This document shows positions 4,111-6,871 of a stretch of DNA of 6,871 bases, one piece after another (position 1 is the stretch's first letter; each line of letters begins with the position of its first letter). A model generated the notes under the pieces. The model saw nothing but the letters and a program-made list of their open reading frames with translations, was not told where the DNA came from and made no database searches. The DNA comes from an uncultured Clostridiaceae bacterium (lineage in GTDB: Bacteria > Bacillota > Clostridia > TANB77 > CAG-508), in the NCBI GenBank assembly GCA_905198755.1, contig CAJKDR010000052.1, positions 1-6,871 of the forward strand. Direction: 5' to 3'. Both the position numbers and the translations under genes were made by a program.

Positions 4111-6871
4111 TTATTCTCCCAATTTATTTAAAATTTCACTCTTATTTAGGTTTGGTATATATTTATAATTATTTCCTTTTAATTCTGGATTAAATCCACA
4201 TATTGATTTATAGTTACAATACAAACATGGTGTTGTTTTCTTTTTTGATATATACACTGGATTTGGTTCTATTCTTCCAGTTAGTATTTCTTTAGAAATT
4301 TGCTTTAATATAACATTTATTTGCTCTTGTAACTTTTTGAATTCCATCGAATTCACAGTACTTGATTTTGATTTACTTATATCTCCGTTTTTATCTATAT
4401 ATGCTGGTACTATATTTGATTTTCCTGATGTTATTAAACTTTTATCCATCATTTGTACAACTTTTACATCTCCCAATATCAAACCATTCATTTTAAAATT
4501 ATTTCTAATTTCATTTTCTAATTCTTCATCTGTTATATTTCTGTTTTTTGTTTTTATTATTGGTTCTATTAAATTAAAATACAATATTCCAGCAGGATTT
4601 GCTTTTTCTTCTTTTGTTATTGCATCTAGATATGTTAATAATTGTATTTGTATTCCTGCCATCACTTCGTTTAAGTCTATATTTTTTATTGATGATTTGT
4701 AATCTATTATTCTTATATATCTTCCATCTTCATTTTCTGCTATGTCTACTCGATCTATTTTTCCTATTATTTCTGCTTTTTGATTATTTTCTAATTGTAT
4801 TTCTATTGGACTGTATTTTTTGTTTTCACCGAATTCTATTTCATTTCCAAACACATTAAAGTCACTTAATTTTATTGTTTGTATTATATATTTTATTGAT
4901 TTTTTAATTACTTTTTTTAACCTATTAGTTAAAATTGTATATTTAGGTGTACTGTTAAATATATAATTTTTATTAAGTGCTAATTTTTCATTTATTATAT
5001 TATCTAATATTTTTTCTATTTCTTCATCTTCTAGCTTTCTTAAGTTTAAGCCATTATCATTTATTGTTGTAAAAAACTCGTCTATTACTTCATGCATAAA
5101 TGTTCCTGTATCTAAACTCTCTAGTTTAAATTCAGTTTTATCTGATAACTTTAATCCATATTTAATATAATATGAAAATGCACATCTTCTGTATGTTTCT
5201 AGTCTTGATATACTTGTTTTTAATGTGTCTCCATATAATTTTTTTATATTTTCTTTACTGATATTTTCTGGTATATTTGTGTAAAAAAATCCTTGTATTG
5301 CATTATCTAATTTTTCTTTATATTCTTTATCTTTGCTATATATTTCATATAATTCAAACCAGATATCTTCTATTTCTTCTCCATCAAAAAACTTTCTTAA
5401 CTTTGTAAGTAGCATATCAAATGTTGCATTTTTAGTTGATATATTAATATCTTTTTGTGTAATATCACTTTCTTCTTGCATTTTAGGAAATATTTTTTTA
5501 ACTTTATTTACTAATATAGATTTTCTTAAGCCTTTTCCGTCTGAGTCTGATGCTAAATATGACAGATAAAGTATTTCTTCTGGTATTGTGAATGCCTTGT
5601 ATATATTAAAATTTTCATCATATATCTGTTCTGTTAAAGTTTTTGCAAGCTCTATTCCATTTTCTTTTAAGTATATTCTTTCATTATCGTCTATGAAACC
5701 TTCATTCTTATTATTACTTGGGAACACTCCATCATTTAATCCTATTATAAATACAACTTTCTTTTTAGAGCTTCTTGATCTATCTACATCACCAACTGTT
5801 ACTTCATCTAATGTTGCTGGTATTTTTCCTAGTGAGCTAATTGTTAATCCTATTCTTAACAATTCAGAATATTTTTCAAATGATACTTTTTTATCTCCTA
5901 AAACTAGCACCATCTCATCTAATATTTCTATTAATATATTCCAACTCGTATTATATATATTAGCTAAATCTATTTTTCCTTCTTTTTGTAATTCTTCTGA
6001 TTTTTGTTCTACTCTTTGGTTTATATTATTTTCTATTAAAAACTCATATAAGCTCTTTGAAATATCTGTAACTGTTTTGCTATTATTTAATTTTTTTCTA
6101 AAATCTAATAATGGTGTTACTATATTTTTTCTTAGTGTATTTAATTTATCTAAATCATAATTTGAGCCTGTTTGTATTTTCCATTCTTCTGAATATTTTT
6201 TTATGCCTTTTATTCCTAAGTTCTTGCAATAATTTTCTAGTACAAAAATATCTTCTTGGTTAATATTTAGGAATCCTGATTTTATATAATTAAACATTGC
6301 ATCTATAGACCAATTCTTTGCAAATATGTCTAAAAATGCTGTTATGTATTTTACCAATATATTTTGACTTAAATCTTGTTTTTCATCTATAAATACTGGT
6401 ATTTCATATTTACCAAATATAGCTTTTATCAACCCTGAATATTTAGTTATATCTTTTGTTATAATTGCAATATCCCTATATTGATAGTTTTTATCTCTTA
6501 CTAATTCTATAATGTTGTTAGCCATATATTCGACTTCTGAATATGGATTACTTGCTAAAAACATTTTTATATTTTCAACATTTTCTTCATATTTATCTTT
6601 TTTTGAAGTTGCTAAGCTATCTTCCAATTTATACAATTCTCTATTTTTATATCTATATCTTTTTTCTAAAATAACATCTTCTTCAATTAATACATTATTT
6701 TTCTTTGCTAATTCTTTTATTCTGTTGGCAGCTATTTTATTTGGGTAAAATATATCAATATCTGGATTTGTATTTTCTAATAAATTATCTGTACATATTG
6801 ATATAGTAAGTTTTTTAGCCATCTTAAGTAATTTTTCTATTAATAAATATTCTTGTTTTGTAAATCCTGCG
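4111..6871 (-). CDS. addB: AddB, nuclease/helicase-like subunit of the AddAB double-strand-break repair complex (5' end cut by window edge)
   Basis: AddB pairs with AddA to unwind and resect broken DNA ends and prepare them for RecA. Visible are 919 residues, numbered here from the first complete codon at the right edge. The frame is open upstream of the first ATG (6822): GFTKQEYLLIEKLLK precedes it and matches the family block GFTPQE. About 230-250 N-terminal residues, including the Walker A region, should lie outside, since full AddB proteins are about 1150-1170 residues. The helicase-like core shows VTVGDVDRSR at 357-366 and FIIGLNDGVFP at 374-384. The RecB-type PD-(D/E)xK nuclease shows H593 in GTFMHEV, GKIDRVD with D706, IIDYKS with D723 and K725, and QIQLLTY at 741-747. 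C563 (in YRRC) plus C882-x2-C885-x5-C891 form the AddB iron-sulphur staple around the nuclease. The nuclease looks active. The next gene is pgeF one base away, not addA. Confidence 0.95.
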   Translation of the reverse strand, partial: AGFTKQEYLLIEKLLKMAKKLTISICTDNLLENTNPDIDIFYPNKIAANRIKELAKKNNVLIEEDVILEKRYRYKNRELYKLEDSLATSKKDKYEENVENIKMFLASNPYSEVEYMANNIIELVRDKNYQYRDIAIITKDITKYSGLIKAIFGKYEIPVFIDEKQDLSQNILVKYITAFLDIFAKNWSIDAMFNYIKSGFLNINQEDIFVLENYCKNLGIKGIKKYSEEWKIQTGSNYDLDKLNTLRKNIVTPLLDFRKKLNNSKTVTDISKSLYEFLIENNINQRVEQKSEELQKEGKIDLANIYNTSWNILIEILDEMVLVLGDKKVSFEKYSELLRIGLTISSLGKIPATLDEVTVGDVDRSRSSKKKVVFIIGLNDGVFPSNNKNEGFIDDNERIYLKENGIELAKTLTEQIYDENFNIYKAFTIPEEILYLSYLASDSDGKGLRKSILVNKVKKIFPKMQEESDITQKDINISTKNATFDMLLTKLRKFFDGEEIEDIWFELYEIYSKDKEYKEKLDNAIQGFFYTNIPENISKENIKKLYGDTLKTSISRLETYRRCAFSYYIKYGLKLSDKTEFKLESLDTGTFMHEVIDEFFTTINDNGLNLRKLEDEEIEKILDNIINEKLALNKNYIFNSTPKYTILTNRLKKVIKKSIKYIIQTIKLSDFNVFGNEIEFGENKKYSPIEIQLENNQKAEIIGKIDRVDIAENEDGRYIRIIDYKSSIKNIDLNEVMAGIQIQLLTYLDAITKEEKANPAGILYFNLIEPIIKTKNRNITDEELENEIRNNFKMNGLILGDVKVVQMMDKSLITSGKSNIVPAYIDKNGDISKSKSSTVNSMEFKKLQEQINVILKQISKEILTGRIEPNPVYISKKKTTPCLYCNYKSICGFNPELKGNNYKYIPNLNKSEILNKLGE
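4116..4120 (-). promoter_or_regulatory. Ribosome binding site of pgeF, inside the end of addB
   Basis: GGGAG on the minus strand is formed by the penultimate codons of addB and lies six bases before the pgeF ATG. The addB stop TAA and the pgeF ATG are one base apart, an arrangement that favours re-initiation by the same ribosome. Confidence 0.75.

Larger units (their letters stand above)
1..6871 (-). other. Probable single operon: addB-pgeF-S66 carboxypeptidase-udg-NUDIX-gltD-like
   Basis: All six genes share one strand, with junctions of 1, 15 and 10 bases, an 11-base overlap and 9 bases. Every visible internal start has its ribosome binding site inside, or fused to, the end of the preceding gene. 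No inverted repeat followed by a T run on the minus strand fits in these gaps. The promoter and the terminator must lie outside the window, unless a promoter is hidden inside a coding region, which I cannot exclude by eye. Confidence 0.75.

Noticed and set aside
5588..6160. 190-codon plus-strand open frame inside addB
   Set aside because: It lies fully antisense to the AddB core, shows no family motif and has no convincing Shine-Dalgarno sequence. In such A+T-skewed DNA long antisense frames are expected.
1..6871. A defence island or novel immune system built around the AddB nuclease and the MccF-like peptidase
   Set aside because: Every gene matches a housekeeping family with standard motifs. 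There is no toxin-antitoxin, restriction, CRISPR, retron or mobile-element signature, and composition is uniform across the window.

Overview
The window is a very A+T-rich, gene-dense stretch of bacterial chromosome. It reads as a low-GC Firmicute, most likely a Clostridia-type anaerobe, though this is inferred from base composition, codon choice (AGA for Arg, A/T-ending codons), strong AGGAG-type ribosome binding sites and gene content, not from a marker gene. TGG encodes Trp and no in-frame TGA is read through, so the standard bacterial code fits.

All six genes lie on the minus strand and are read from high to low coordinates as one tight series: addB (enters from the right edge, 5' end missing) -> pgeF/yfiH -> S66 LD-carboxypeptidase -> family 4 uracil-DNA glycosylase -> NUDIX hydrolase of ADP-ribose pyrophosphatase type -> a GltD-like FAD/NAD(P) oxidoreductase that runs off the left edge (3' end missing). 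Junctions are 1 nt, 15 nt, 10 nt, an 11-nt overlap and 9 nt. This leaves no room for internal terminators or sizeable promoters, so a single transcript is likely. There is no gap of 300 bases, and I see no RNA gene, mobile element, CRISPR array or repeat family.

Functionally the cluster mixes DNA repair (AddB of the AddAB helicase-nuclease, uracil excision), nucleotide clean-up (NUDIX), peptidoglycan stem-peptide quality control and recycling (PgeF, LD-carboxypeptidase) and an Fe-S flavoprotein electron-transfer subunit. Three of the six products (AddB, UDG, GltD-like) carry the cysteine pattern for [4Fe-4S] clusters. The genes look intact apart from the two cut by the window edges. The plus-strand open frames are by-products of the A-rich coding strand.

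I do not see a new defence system or other undescribed system. The points most worth a second look are the mis-start trap in addB, the absence of addA directly downstream of addB, the TTG start with a two-codon mini-ORF ahead of the carboxypeptidase, that enzyme's MccF-like motif combined with LdcA-like spacing, and the unresolved identity of the GltD-like protein.
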